Part shown: positions 51,752 to 62,110 of the stretch, piece by piece
Layout: the number at the start of each line of letters is the position of its first letter
Numbering within the stretch: position 1 is the stretch's first letter
Source of the DNA: Ichthyophthirius multifiliis
Lineage: Eukaryota > Ciliophora > Oligohymenophorea > Hymenostomatida
Assembly: GCF_000220395.1 (NCBI RefSeq)
Contig: NW_004086050.1
Location: forward strand, 36,450 to 100,449
Direction of reading: 5' to 3'
Length of the DNA: 64,000 nucleotides
The notes under the pieces: model-generated
What the model was told of the DNA's origin: nothing
Database searches by the model: none
The model's input: the letters and a program-made list of their open reading frames with translations, nothing else
Translations under genes and position numbers: made by a program

Positions 51752-54700
51752 TCAAATTAATTATTATTATTTTTTGTTTAAATAAACTTTCAATTTCAAT
51801 TATTAATTCATTCTCCTTTTAGATTTCATCTAAGTTTTTTTTTTATATATTTCTTCTTTTATAATCACCCATTCCTTTATTTTCAGTAAAAATTTTTAAT
51901 ATTTAGAAATTTAATCTAAATATTTTATATAGTATGAAAAATCAGTAGATTAAACTTAATGAAATTCTAGTTAATTTTCAGACTCTTAAATAATTTATTT
52001 TAATTTATTTAATTCAAGAATATTATTTTTGTATATTTCAACTTCTATGAAATTTAAAATAATATCTAATTAAAATAATTCTTTATTTTATTAAAAAAAG
52101 TCTTCGCTTTCATTCATAAAGTCGTTACATTTGTCTTTAAAAATTTAAATTTGTAAATCTAAAACAGCTTTATATTTTACTAAAATAGTTTCCATATTAG
52201 CATTAATTTCTATTACTTTTTTTTTCAATTCAATAAGTGAAAAATTACAAGAACTTATCTTAATTAATTAAAAAAAAAAAATATATATATATATAGACAT
52301 ATATTAGTATATTAAAATATATATGAATATATAAATATATGAATTTATGAATATATGAATTTATGAATATATGAATATATGAATATATGAATATATGAAT
52401 ATATGAATATATGAATATATGAATATATGAATATATGAATATATGAATATATGAATATATGAATATATGAATATATGAATATATGAATATATGAATATAT
52501 GTTTATATATATATATATATTTAAATATTTATATATATAATTATATAATTATATAATTATATAATTATATTATTATATATAATATAATACAAATTAATAT
52601 TTTTAAATATATATCTGTTTATTACTATTTTTTTTATTTTAATATATTTTAATAATTATACTTATAATTTTAAAGAATGTGGCATATAAATGTTCTTATT
52701 TAAACATATATTATTTAATATTTTTATTTTTTTATTCTAACTTTAATAATTATCTATTTAATAATCAATATCTTAAATTTAATATATAAAATTGTAAAAA
52801 TGTTATAAATTTTAAGGAAATTTATATATTTATTTATATTGCATTTTTATAGTATCATAAAAGTTTTTTGAAAGATTTTCTAATTAAAAAATTAAACTTT
52901 CATTTGTTTATTATATATAAATATTTTGCTAGTTTGTTAAATCATATATTAATTTAGAAAAATCTAAACAAAAAAAACCTATTTATATATTTTTATCTTG
53001 TTTTTAAATTTCAGCTTTATCATTTTCAATTGTTATATATATTTCTTTATATTAATCATCATTTAATTATTATAAATATCTAATTTTTTAATAATTAAAA
53101 AGAAAAAAAATAATAATTACTGAATATCATAATTAAAGTATTTTTAATATTTAGAAATCAAATTATCAATAATTCTACTTTTATTAACTAATTTATTATA
53201 ATTAAAATCAAGCTTTAATTATAAAAATATTTATATATATAAATAATTATATTATATATTTATATTATATATATTTATATTTATATTTATAAATATTTAT
53301 ATTTATTTAAATTTTTATTTTATAATTATAAGAATTTGTATATATATATAAACTGTCATAAAAAAATTCTTTTTGTTTTTTAAGAATTCTTATGATTATT
53401 TTAGCAAATCAACCATAAGTTCTTTTAAGATAAGATTTTTTTCTTATTTATTATTAATATCTTATTGAATATATTCTTTAATTTCTTACTAAAAATAAAA
53501 TTATTAATGATTAAAAACAACAATATTAACACATTTATCAATCATTAAACTTAGTTCATTAAATAAATATATTTTTTCTGGTTAAAAACTTATGCCTTAT
53601 CCTTATCCTTATAAAAAACAATATTCAATTTTTATTTTACTTTTTTTTTTTGCTTTTTCTTTTATAATTTTTAATATTTCTGTTTCTGCTTATGATATTC
53701 CTTCTTATATAAACCTAAACTTTGATTTTATATTCATAAAATCTACAAAACGTATAAATTTTTGCAATTCCCTATACTCAAACTAAAGTTAAACTTATTA
53801 AGTAAATGAAAGTTCCTCAAAAGACATTAAATCATGTTTTTAGAGGAATAGTTACATTTAGTTTTGACATTTTTCTATTATTATATTGAGGATTTATTAC
53901 TAAAGTTATTTTATTTGGGCCGAAACTTTTTTAATTAGATAATCTTAAGTAATTACAAGGAATTCATTTATGTTCAAATTATATAAGTTTTACATTTTAA
54001 AGATATTGAAAATCGGTGTTTATTCAAATAGTAGAAAAAATGATTAAATTTGTAGTATTTTTTATCTAAAATCTTGTTTTAAGATTAACAATTTTTTCTG
54101 AAGTATATTTTTGCATTATTTTATTATATTATTTTTCATTGTATTTTTCCAATATTAGAAGATTTTATATTAAAAAAATTTACAAAAAAATTGTATTTTT
54201 TATAATATTTTAAAATTTTCCTTTTCTTTTTAGAATGTTTCTATTGTCAAAAATTAAGTATTTCCCCTATAGTATATAATAACACCTTATTTGCTTATTG
54301 TACAATAGTTTTCGTTATTTTTTTCCTCAAAATTTGTCAATAATAGATCATATGGTGAATCTTTTTAACGATTCATATAAAAATAAATATCTTTTTATTC
54401 ATGTTTATAATCCGTTTATAGGAAATCGAAAATTTCTTTTTCGGTTATTTCATAAGAAATATTCTTTAATTTTTAATATATTTGGATTTACTATTGAGGG
54501 TTTAAATATTAAAAGATAAGAGGAGTATTTGATTTAAGAATTTTCGGTGATTTTTTATTTTAAATCAGAGTTTAGGGTTTTTTTTTTATATAGGGAAATA
54601 ATCGGATACGAGAATCGATTTTATTAGTAGAAAATTAATCAATTTGTGTATTTTAATGTTAAAGATTGGAATTTTTAAAGTTTAATTATGGAGAAAATGA

Positions 54701-54787
54701 ACGAGTTTTCTTTTTTATAAAAAAAAATATTTATTTAAATATTAATATATATTTTTAATAAAAGAAAATTTACTATTTAAAATTCAT
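51752..54787 (-). CDS. Dynein heavy-chain N-terminal tail without motor domain
   Basis: Exons 54787-53355, 53212-53121, 53079-52662 and 52258-51752. Introns are 141, 40 and 403 nt (GTTTAT..AAAG, GTAATT..TTAG, GTATAA..TTAAG), all in frame. The first exon is 477 codons without TGA. The order follows inner-arm DNAH tails: [54 protein letters not shown], then [20 protein letters not shown], then [20 protein letters not shown], and [15 protein letters not shown], which corresponds to the conserved G-x-F-x-V-D-x-x-x-L tail segment. The last exon is coiled coil ([20 protein letters not shown]). It stops at TGA 51754-51752 before the linker; no AAA domain or P-loop follows. About 815 residues against more than 4,000 in a full heavy chain. 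The start at 54787 is the only in-frame ATG upstream of conserved sequence. Confidence 0.75.
52321..52501. repeat. 8-bp minisatellite (GAATATAT)n
   Basis: About twenty tandem copies of GAATATAT with occasional GAATTTAT variants, inside the third intron of the dynein-tail gene, flanked by (TA)n. Confidence 0.95.
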
Positions 54788-54972
54788 TTTTTATATATAT
54801 TTTTTAATTTATCATATTAGTATATTTATATATATTATTTTGAATTTTATTTAATAAGAATACTATATTTATGATGTAAATGTTAATAAAAAAATTTAAT
54901 TAATAATTAATTATTAATTTAATTCAAATTAGATAATAATTATTAATTAACAATATAATATATATATATATA

Positions 54973-55007
<35 letters not shown>

Positions 55008-55300
55008 AAAATAAAAATTGTATTTAATTTTTTATCTTATTTATGATTTAAAAATTAAAGATAAATAAAATCAAGATTTTTATTAATTATAATTATTTAT
55101 TAATAGTAGAAATATAATAAATTACAATATTTCATAAATTTTTGATAATATATAATTAAATATAATTTATTTATAATTTTTATAAAATATATAAAAATAA
55201 ATATATATATAAATATATATATTTATATATATAATTTTTTTTTTATTTATTATATAACATTTCTTCTTTATTATTTTTTTTTAACAACAATTATTAAAAA
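54788..55300. other. Divergent AT-rich spacer
   Basis: About 510 bases with (TA)n tracts at 54957-55007 and 55198-55235. No gene seen. Confidence 0.6.
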
Positions 55301-56325
55301 ATGTCAGATAATTATTAATATTGTTTCGAAGATTAATATAATCATAAATATCCAAATTTACGCAATTTACTTAATAAAAATATAGAATAAGAAAAGAATT
55401 AAATATAAATAATTGATGAAGATTTTTAATAGATTGATGCAATTTAAAATTCATTAAATTAAATTTTTTTAGAATAATTATAAAATATTTAAAATTAATT
55501 TTTATAAAAAATCGATTTTATTGAAAATGTAACAGTTAATATTTCAGAATAAAATATATAAGTTGATAAGTAATATATGTATATATTTTAATATTTATTT
55601 TATATTTTTATTTTTTTTATTATAAAATAGAATGTTTTTAGAATTATAAATTTACAATATTTATGTAATAAATCCTTTATTTCCTAATTAAACATATAAT
55701 GTATAAAGAAGGTATAATGACTTTTGTTGGATTTTAGAATAAATTCAAATTTATTTTCCTGGAATTATACATCCTCCGCTTCCTGAAAAGTATATATTAA
55801 CTAAAATTAATATCTAAGTTTTTAATAAAAATGAATTTTTGGAATAAAGAAAGTAATTTTTGAATATTTTTCTTAATTTTTTAATTAAACATCCATTTTT
55901 GAAATATTTTAAATTATTATATCTATTTTTAACTTAAACTAATGATGATGTATATTTATATAAAAATATTATTAAAAAAAGATAATAAAAAAAAGTTTGA
56001 AAAAACAAAATATGAATGTTCATAAAATAAAGAAAATATAGAATATGAGAAAAATAAAAATTTCATTAATGTTTTATTCGATTAAATTTAATAAAAATTT
56101 AATGCAATATTTGATTATTTATAATTATGGAAAAAAAATGATAAGGAAATATAAAAAAATGAAGAAGATGATGAATTCGATAAATACGAAAAATTTTATA
56201 ATGATTAAAAATAAAAAATATAAAATATATGTAATTGCTTTTTTAAAATATTCGCTTTTTAGAAATAAAAATTATAAGGAAATAATTAAATTAATTTGAT
56301 TTTATAAAAATTAAGTATATTAATA

Positions 56326-56364
<39 letters not shown>

Positions 56365-56560
56365 TTATTTTTATTTATTTAAAGAAGAAAATAATGAAGA
56401 ATTAAATGAATTCTAATTATAGATAGAAAAATAATTATCTTTTTAATAAGATTATGTTTCCAATTAGTTAAAATATATAGAACATAAATTAAATGTATAA
56501 AATTTTTTATAATTTTTTACAATATTACTTATTTTAATAGTATACTATTTAATATTTTGA
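55301..56560 (+). CDS. PX-domain sorting nexin-like protein
   Basis: Exon 1 starts at ATG 55301; intron 55570-55630 (61 nt, GTAATA..ATAG). The next exon carries the PX domain: LQIYNIYVINPLFPNQTYN, VQRRYNDFCWILEQIQIYFP, GIIHPPLPEKYILTKINIQV, QRKQFLNIFLNFLIKHPFLK. The RRY, the P-P-L-P-E-K loop and the downstream R..L..F/L pattern are those that bind phosphatidylinositol 3-phosphate. A frame change in A runs near 55990 leads to a helical region (FINVLFDQIQQKFNAIFDYL, QLWKKNDKE) that could be a BAR-like coiled coil. A (TA)n intron (about 56312-56382) precedes the last exon, which ends in a hydrophobic stretch (FTILLILIVYYLIF) at TGA 56558-56560. Sorting nexins act on endosomes. A C-terminal membrane-like end is unusual for the family. 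Confidence 0.8.
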
Positions 56561-57329
56561 TATATGTCTTAATATATTAGATTAAAGAAAAGCATACATA
56601 TAATAAATAAACAAATTATAAGAAAAAATAAATATAATACATAATAATAATTAATAAATATAATATAATGTAATATTAATTAAAAATAATTATATATAAT
56701 TTTTATTTAAAATAATATAAAAAAAAGAAAGAATTATTAAATTTAAATGATTTATTGGAAAATTATTAATATAAATTATATTAAATATTATATTATTTTA
56801 GAAAAGATTCAGTTTATTTTAGTTAAATAATTAATTAATAAATATAAATAATATTATAAGAAATTGTAGAAATAAATAAAAAGTTTAGTTAAAACGTAAA
56901 AAAAAGAAAATAAAAATTATATAAAAAAAAAAGATGTTTGAAATATGGAATCAAAAAGAATTATAATAATAATAATAATAATAAAAATTTTAATAATAAT
57001 AATAAAAATAAAAAAAATTATTATTATAAAATAAATGAAAAATAATTAAAAATTATTTATTTTATATAGTAACTTTAGGATTAAATAAATAAAATTATAT
57101 ATTATTAAATATATATTTATTAAATTTTATCATATTTAATAATATATTTATCTATTATTTAAAAATTGATAATTTATTATAATAATATGTATATAATATA
57201 ATATTATTTTTAATTATTATTATATATATTTTATAGATTTATTATTTTTTTATATATTTCAAAGCATTTTACAAACAAAGAAATTTAAAAAAGTATACAA
57301 AATAAAAAACTGAAGAAATATATAAATTA
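56561..57329. other. Convergent AT-rich spacer with (AAT)n
   Basis: About 770 bases of A/T with an (AAT)n tract at 56964-57012. The carbonic anhydrase frame runs into this spacer without a TGA because TGA is very rare in such sequence. No other gene seen. Confidence 0.5.
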
Positions 57330-58212
57330 TTCTTCACATTCAATATTCCCTTTTTTAATTTCTCTTCCATTTAAATTTTACGTAGATCTATTATTCCCAT
57401 TTCCATTTGCAAATTAATAATCCTTCTCAAAAAAACCTTAAATAATTTTTAATTATTCTGGAGTTATTTTTAATGGTTATTAAAAAACATAAAAATTAAC
57501 AATTTCCTCACATGGCGGTACTGTATTTGATCCTTCATAAAAATAATAAGGTAACTTATAATCAAATAACCCATTAAGAGCTTCAAAAAGGTTAAATTTC
57601 AGTGGTACTATGTCTTTTGTGACTTTTACAGTTTTAGACAAATCCCATTTATTGAAAAAAGTATTTATAGCCGTAGTATCTAATTAAAAAAAATACGCAA
57701 CAACAGCCTTTGTTCTTTAATTAGTGCTAGTATTTGTAGTACTTGTAGAGGGATTATTTAAGAACTCAGCTGTTAAAGTATGCTCAATATGTAATTCTAC
57801 ATCATATTATATGCCTTCGACATAAAGTTCAGAAGGAGCATGTATATGAATTAATTTGACTCATATCCTTTTTATATCTCCGACTAAATTACTGCCGTAT
57901 AAATGACTCCAAAACTATCTATTGACTAAAGTGTTACTTTATATATTATGACATGATATTAAATATGTATCATATGCTGTATTTGTGGGTTGGAATGTTA
58001 AATTCATCTTTTTTTTTAAATAAATATTTTTTTTATTTTCTATATTTTACTGTATTGTCACATGAACCTTTTACATCTTAAATGTCAATTGGACTTTATT
58101 ATTGACCATCAGAACAATTACCTGTCCAATCGGTACCTTTTTAGGCATAACTAATCTGGGCTTGGGATTATATAAATATTAGAAATGTTATTAACAATAT
58201 TTTTTGAGTCAT
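57330..58212 (-). CDS. Alpha-class carbonic anhydrase, secreted or membrane-bound
   Basis: Exon 1 (58212-58051) has a signal peptide (MTQKILLITFLIFIQSQAQ) and then GTDWTGNCSDGQQQSPIDIQ, the alpha-CA start. Intron 58050-58008 (43 nt). Exon 2 has HIHAPSELYVEGIQYDVELH (two zinc His in H-I-H and the third in E-L-H), AVVAYFFQL, YYFYEGSNTVPPCEEIVNFY (the T-x-P-P-C-E substrate-pocket loop) and QQPLKITPEQL. The zinc ligands are complete, so hydration of CO2 is plausible. A TGA at 57863-57861 lies in frame just before VKLIHIHAPSE. After NIECEE the frame continues through TAA (Gln) into a hydrophobic stretch (FIYFFSFLFCILF), which may be a C-terminal anchor. No TGA in this frame was found nearby, so the real end is uncertain and the left boundary given is approximate. 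Confidence 0.8.
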
Positions 58213-58544
58213 AATTATGTGCATATTTATTAATATTATTGATTCTTTTGTAATATTTTTTTTATTTTACAAAATTGTTGATTATATTAATTTTATTTAA
58301 AAAAATAAAAAGCATAATTAGTTAATAATTAAAATAATTAATATTTATAAAAATTTAAATTATAAATTGCAGTTTATAATATTTTTAGTTTTTCTTTTTT
58401 TTCGGTTTTTGTAAAAAGTGTAAAAAGTATTAAATGCATGTTTTTTTATTTTCATATTCATGTAAAATACTATTTTTTTTTAGTTTAATAGTATTTTATT
58501 GTAATATATTAATATGTAAGCATTTAATAATAAATAAAGAATAA
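58213..58544. other. AT-rich spacer
   Basis: About 330 bases between two minus-strand genes. Nothing recognised. Confidence 0.55.
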
Positions 58545-59220
58545 TCATTAAATATTTTAAAAGGGCAATATATCTTCTTAGTATTTTTAAAGATAAAACT
58601 AATAAATTTGATCACAAAAATGTTTCGAATTATTAGTTGTTTCATGATAAAAAGTAATTAAAAAAGAATCAAAAATTTTAAAAACAGATTTAATTGAAAA
58701 AGAAAAATTAACCATATCTTTTATGCTATACTTTTAAAATATTTCTTATTAATAAATAAATAATAATATAATAAAAAATAACAAATTAAAATAAAATAAA
58801 ATTACTTAAATATTTGTTAACAAACCATTTTTCTTTAAAATATATATAATCAAAATTATCATAAAATTCTATATTTATATTATTTGCATTATAATAGGTA
58901 AACATAAAAATATTATTAAATTCACTATCTTATAATTATATGGAAATCGCATATTTTTCTGATAAAGGAGTAAATACTTCATTTAAAATATTTATTTCTT
59001 TAAACCATAAAATAATTCCAACAATTTAATGGTTTTAGTATTTATCTATTATATATTATTTATACGAATCATATTGTTTTTATATTTCTAAATCATAATT
59101 TCTAGAGCCTATTAAATTTCGGGAAAATTAAGCCAATTTTTCTTATGATTTATTTTCAAATTTATAACAGTTAAAATAATCTTTTTTTTCTTGATTATTT
59201 TTATCAACTTCAAATTACAT
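58545..59220 (-). CDS. Unknown protein
   Basis: ATG 59220, MQFEVDKNNQEKKDYFNCYK, then KLAQFSRNLIGSRNYDLEIQ, YKQYIIDKYQNHQIVGIILW, FKEINILNEVFTPLSEKYAI and YIYFKEKWF. An intron ending at about 58728 (TTTTAAAAG) joins to YSIKDMVNFSFSIKSVFKIF, DSFLITFYHETTNNSKHFCD, QIYQFYLQKYQEDILPFQNI and TGA 58547-58545. The donor is probably GTTAAC at about 58824. A GTAATT about 18 bases later is possible but does not keep the final frame. Composition is protein-like with aromatic and charged residues. No family recognised; no signal peptide or membrane span. Confidence 0.6.
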
Positions 59221-59393
59221 TTTTATATTAAATGTTATTTAATTTATAACAAAAAAAAGAAATTAAAAATAGATAAAAAAATATATAAAAAAATACAAAA
59301 TTAAAATTTTATATAAATACTAAAAAAAATATATAATTATTTATTTATTTGTTTTTTTTTTTATTTTTTTTGAAAAAATAAATAAATTAAAAT

Positions 59394-59912
59394 TCACAAG
59401 TCTTATTAAAGTAATATTTCTGTTGATTAGATTGAGTTTTTTTCAATTTCTTCTTCAATAATTTATTATTTTTATTCTTTTACAAATCTTCCTTTAACCC
59501 TTTATCTTGTTTTTGCGATCTTTTTTCTCACTTCATATCTTAGAACATTCCATTTTCTAGTCTGCTTTTTTTCAAGATATTTCTAAATTTTTAAATGTCG
59601 ATTTTCTCTTCTTTTTTCAATTTCTTCTTCACTTAATATTTTATCAAAAATAAGATTCGGGATATAAATTTTTTTCTCAATCTTTTTATTATCAGTATTA
59701 TTATTATTATTAGTATTATTTAATATTGACAAGAGTAAAATATTACACAAGCTTAATTCCTATTATTATTCTTATTTTCTTATAGGTTTTGGAATAAATA
59801 CAGGATTATTATTTTCTTTGTTCTCTAAAAACTTCTCATTTTAAGGCTCAAAAGAACATGTTGTAGAATTGGAAAAAGCTCGATCTCTTTAAAATAAAGT
59901 AAAGCTATTCAT
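59394..59912 (-). CDS. CCT-motif (CONSTANS-type) protein
   Basis: Single exon, 172 residues. The N-terminal half is Asn/Ser-rich with a short poly-Asn run. Residues about 103-150 contain the CCT motif: EIEKRRENRHLKIQKYLEKK, QTRKWNVLRYEVRKKIAKTR, QRVKGRFVKEQ. The R-x-x-x-L-x-R/K-Y-x-x-K-K-x-x-R-x-W and the R-V-K-G-R-F-V-K end are diagnostic. CCT domains in plants mediate nuclear import and binding to NF-Y/DNA; they also occur in alveolates. There is no B-box or receiver domain. Acidic C-terminal tail; stop TGA 59396-59394. Confidence 0.85.
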
Positions 59913-60464
59913 TTGTTTGCTTTTTTTTTTTTTTTGTGGGTTTTTTTTTTTTTTTAATTTATATATTTATTTTTAATAATCAGTTTTCTTTTTATCTTAA
60001 AATTTTTTATTTATTTATTTTCTTAACGGTCATTATTAAATAAAAAATAGATGACATAATTTTAAAAATAATATATATCATAAATGTATGTATAACTTTT
60101 TTTAAATTATTATAATAAATCAAAATAAATATTTTATATGTTTTTTTTTTTTTTTTTTTTGAAAAAAAATAAAATGAATAATTAAATTTAAATTTATTTA
60201 ATTTTAAATATTAAAAATGAATGTATACTTTGTAAAAAAATTATTTTAAATAAATAATTATATTTGTATTTAAAATATAGTTACATATTAAAATATATTA
60301 ATTTTTAATTTTTATAAATATTATTATAATTATCCTGATATTAATTATTTGAATATTACATATTAATATTTTGTTTTTTCACAAAATTTAAATGAATTTT
60401 TATATTTTTATTGTTTTTCGTTAATAAAAGATATTACTTTTTAATTTTATTTTTTTTCTTGTAC
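59913..60464. other. AT-rich spacer with poly-T runs
   Basis: Upstream region of the CCT gene, with T runs at 59921-59934, 59941-59955 and 60138-60160. No gene seen. Confidence 0.55.
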
Positions 60465-60640
60465 ATCCTATTCTGTCGTTTATAAGTATTTATCACTTAT
60501 AGATAATTACCTGTATGGGAATTTCGACTTATAGACAGAACCTATCGTAGGTCATTTTACTAGGGTGTGGAAACTGTATAAATCACGCCCAATAATCTAA
60601 ATCATCGTATCTTAACCAATATTTCCTTTTTTAATTTTTT
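60465..60640 (+). ncRNA. Candidate structured non-coding RNA
   Basis: A block of about 150 bases with far higher G+C than its surroundings and no protein-like frame. Helices visible on the plus strand: TCTGTC..TTATAAGT (60473-60489) pairs with ACTTATAGACAGA (60528-60540); CCTA-TCG-TAGG (60542-60552) is a tight hairpin; GGGTGTG (60564-60570) pairs with CACGCCC (60585-60591), enclosing a 14-base loop. A T-rich run (60627 onward, TTTTTTAATTTTTTTT) follows and could end a Pol III transcript. I tried to match U1, U2, U4, U5, U6, 5S, SRP RNA and telomerase RNA motifs and found no convincing match. An ATTACCTG sequence resembles the U1 5' end but lies in an internal position. The minus strand could equally be the transcript. 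Confidence 0.5.
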
Positions 60641-61229
60641 TTATTTTTATTTTTTGCAGTATTATTTTTTAAAAACTAAATCGACAAAAAAATGTTTAAT
60701 ATTATAGATTAGGCCCTTTTTTTCATTAATAGATTGATTTAAAAAAACAAATATAGAATAAATATAAAACCATGAAAAACTATTATATATAAATTGATAA
60801 ATTTATTTTACATATATAAAATAAATAACTGCTTATTTAATTATTTTTATATAATTTCACTTTCTGAAATTTATATTTTTTCAAATAAAATCTATTATTT
60901 TTTTCACTAAATAATTTTTATTATAAATATTATGATATTTCATTTTATTTAAATAAATATTTAAAAATGAAATACTAAAATATAAATACTTATTTTAATC
61001 AAATAAACGAATAAATTAAATATAAAATATTATTTTATTAATTTAAATCTTATGTAATCAATAAAAAGAATTAAAGTTAATAAAAAATGAATAATTTTGT
61101 TTAATAATAATAAAAAGATATTCTTATTAAAATAAAAATATATATATATTTATCCAAAATAAAAAAAAGGCAAATAATAAAATAATAGAAACTTTTATTT
61201 TTTATTTTTAAAAAATAAAAATATTTACA
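60641..61229. other. AT-rich spacer
   Basis: About 590 bases, no feature recognised. Confidence 0.55.
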
Positions 61230-62110
61230 TAAAAAAACCTGATAACTAAAAAAATTTGATTTTTTATAAAATTCGAATTTAAGAAATAATAATAAAGCAC
61301 AAAATAAATAAGATTATTTCTTTAAACTCAAACTAGGTTTATATAAAACCATTAAAGTTTATGAAATAATTTAATTTTTTTTTCATATTAAGAAGAACCT
61401 AAATAAGATTCCTTTTAAATAAAAATATAATCTACAATATAAAATAGAATATTATTAGGCCTGATAAAGAAATAGATGTAAAATTAAATGAAATAGTTGA
61501 ATAAATTTATCGAAACTTTATACTTTTAGAAAGGTATTAATTAAGTAATAAAAATAATATAAAATAAAAAAACTAAAAAAATTATTTAAAAAGAAAACAA
61601 TACAAAATAGCTTGCAAACAAAGTTGGAATAGAAAAAGACTAGAATATTAAAGCTTTTGTGCTGCTTGATAAGTCTAGAAAAAGTAAATAAAATTGAACT
61701 ATGAAGTCTAAAATTGAAGGTTTTTAGCATCTGGATTACCTTTATATTTTATATATATAAAATAATATATGATTTTGCTCTCATTTTTTTAACAATAAGT
61801 GATATTCTCAATACCAAAAGTAATGCTTATGGTAGTTAAAAATATATAATAATGAATAAACGTAAAAGGATGTAATTTAAATAAAGTAATTGGGTTATTA
61901 TATATTTTTTTGGGAAGTTAATCAGTTAGATTTTGGTTTATAGAAATATAAGCTTATTTAAATTTAATTGCTTTATTAGGTATTATTATTTTGTTCTAAC
62001 TTTTTAGAAAGAAAAAAAGTTTTTGAAAATAAATGTGATGAATTAAATTCTCAGCAAATTATTTTACTGATATAGTTTATGTATATATACTGCAGTTTAT
62101 TATTATGCTT
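61230..62110 (+). pseudogene. Possible gene relic, faintly SPX-like
   Basis: Plus-strand pieces have protein-like composition but are broken by TGA and frame changes: RPDKEIDVKLNEIVEQIYRN, FILLERYQLSNKN and KIACKQSWNRKRLEYQSFCA (ending at a TGA near 61670). Then, in another frame, come a Gln/Lys-rich part and hydrophobic segments near 61890-62000. The string with L-L-E-R-Y is reminiscent of the SPX domain helix, but the match is short. Either a decayed gene or chance. Confidence 0.25.

Noticed and set aside
52321-52501. CRISPR-like array
   Set aside because: The 8-bp units are strictly tandem with no spacers, in a eukaryotic intron; a simple minisatellite.
53592-54519. Plus-strand open frames (for example 53592-53786 and 54298-54519), which join into a long frame with TGA at Trp-like places
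   Set aside because: They are antisense to the dynein-tail exon. The minus strand reads without TGA for 477 codons and matches DNAH tails; the plus strand needs two readthroughs and has low-complexity Phe/Ile composition.
56045-56299. 84-residue Lys/Ile-rich plus-strand frame
   Set aside because: Out-of-frame shadow of the helical C-terminal part of the PX-domain gene.
60500-60520. U1 snRNA 5' end (ATTACCTG)
   Set aside because: The motif lies inside a stem-loop region, not at a transcript 5' end, and the U1 stem-loop order and Sm site could not be found.
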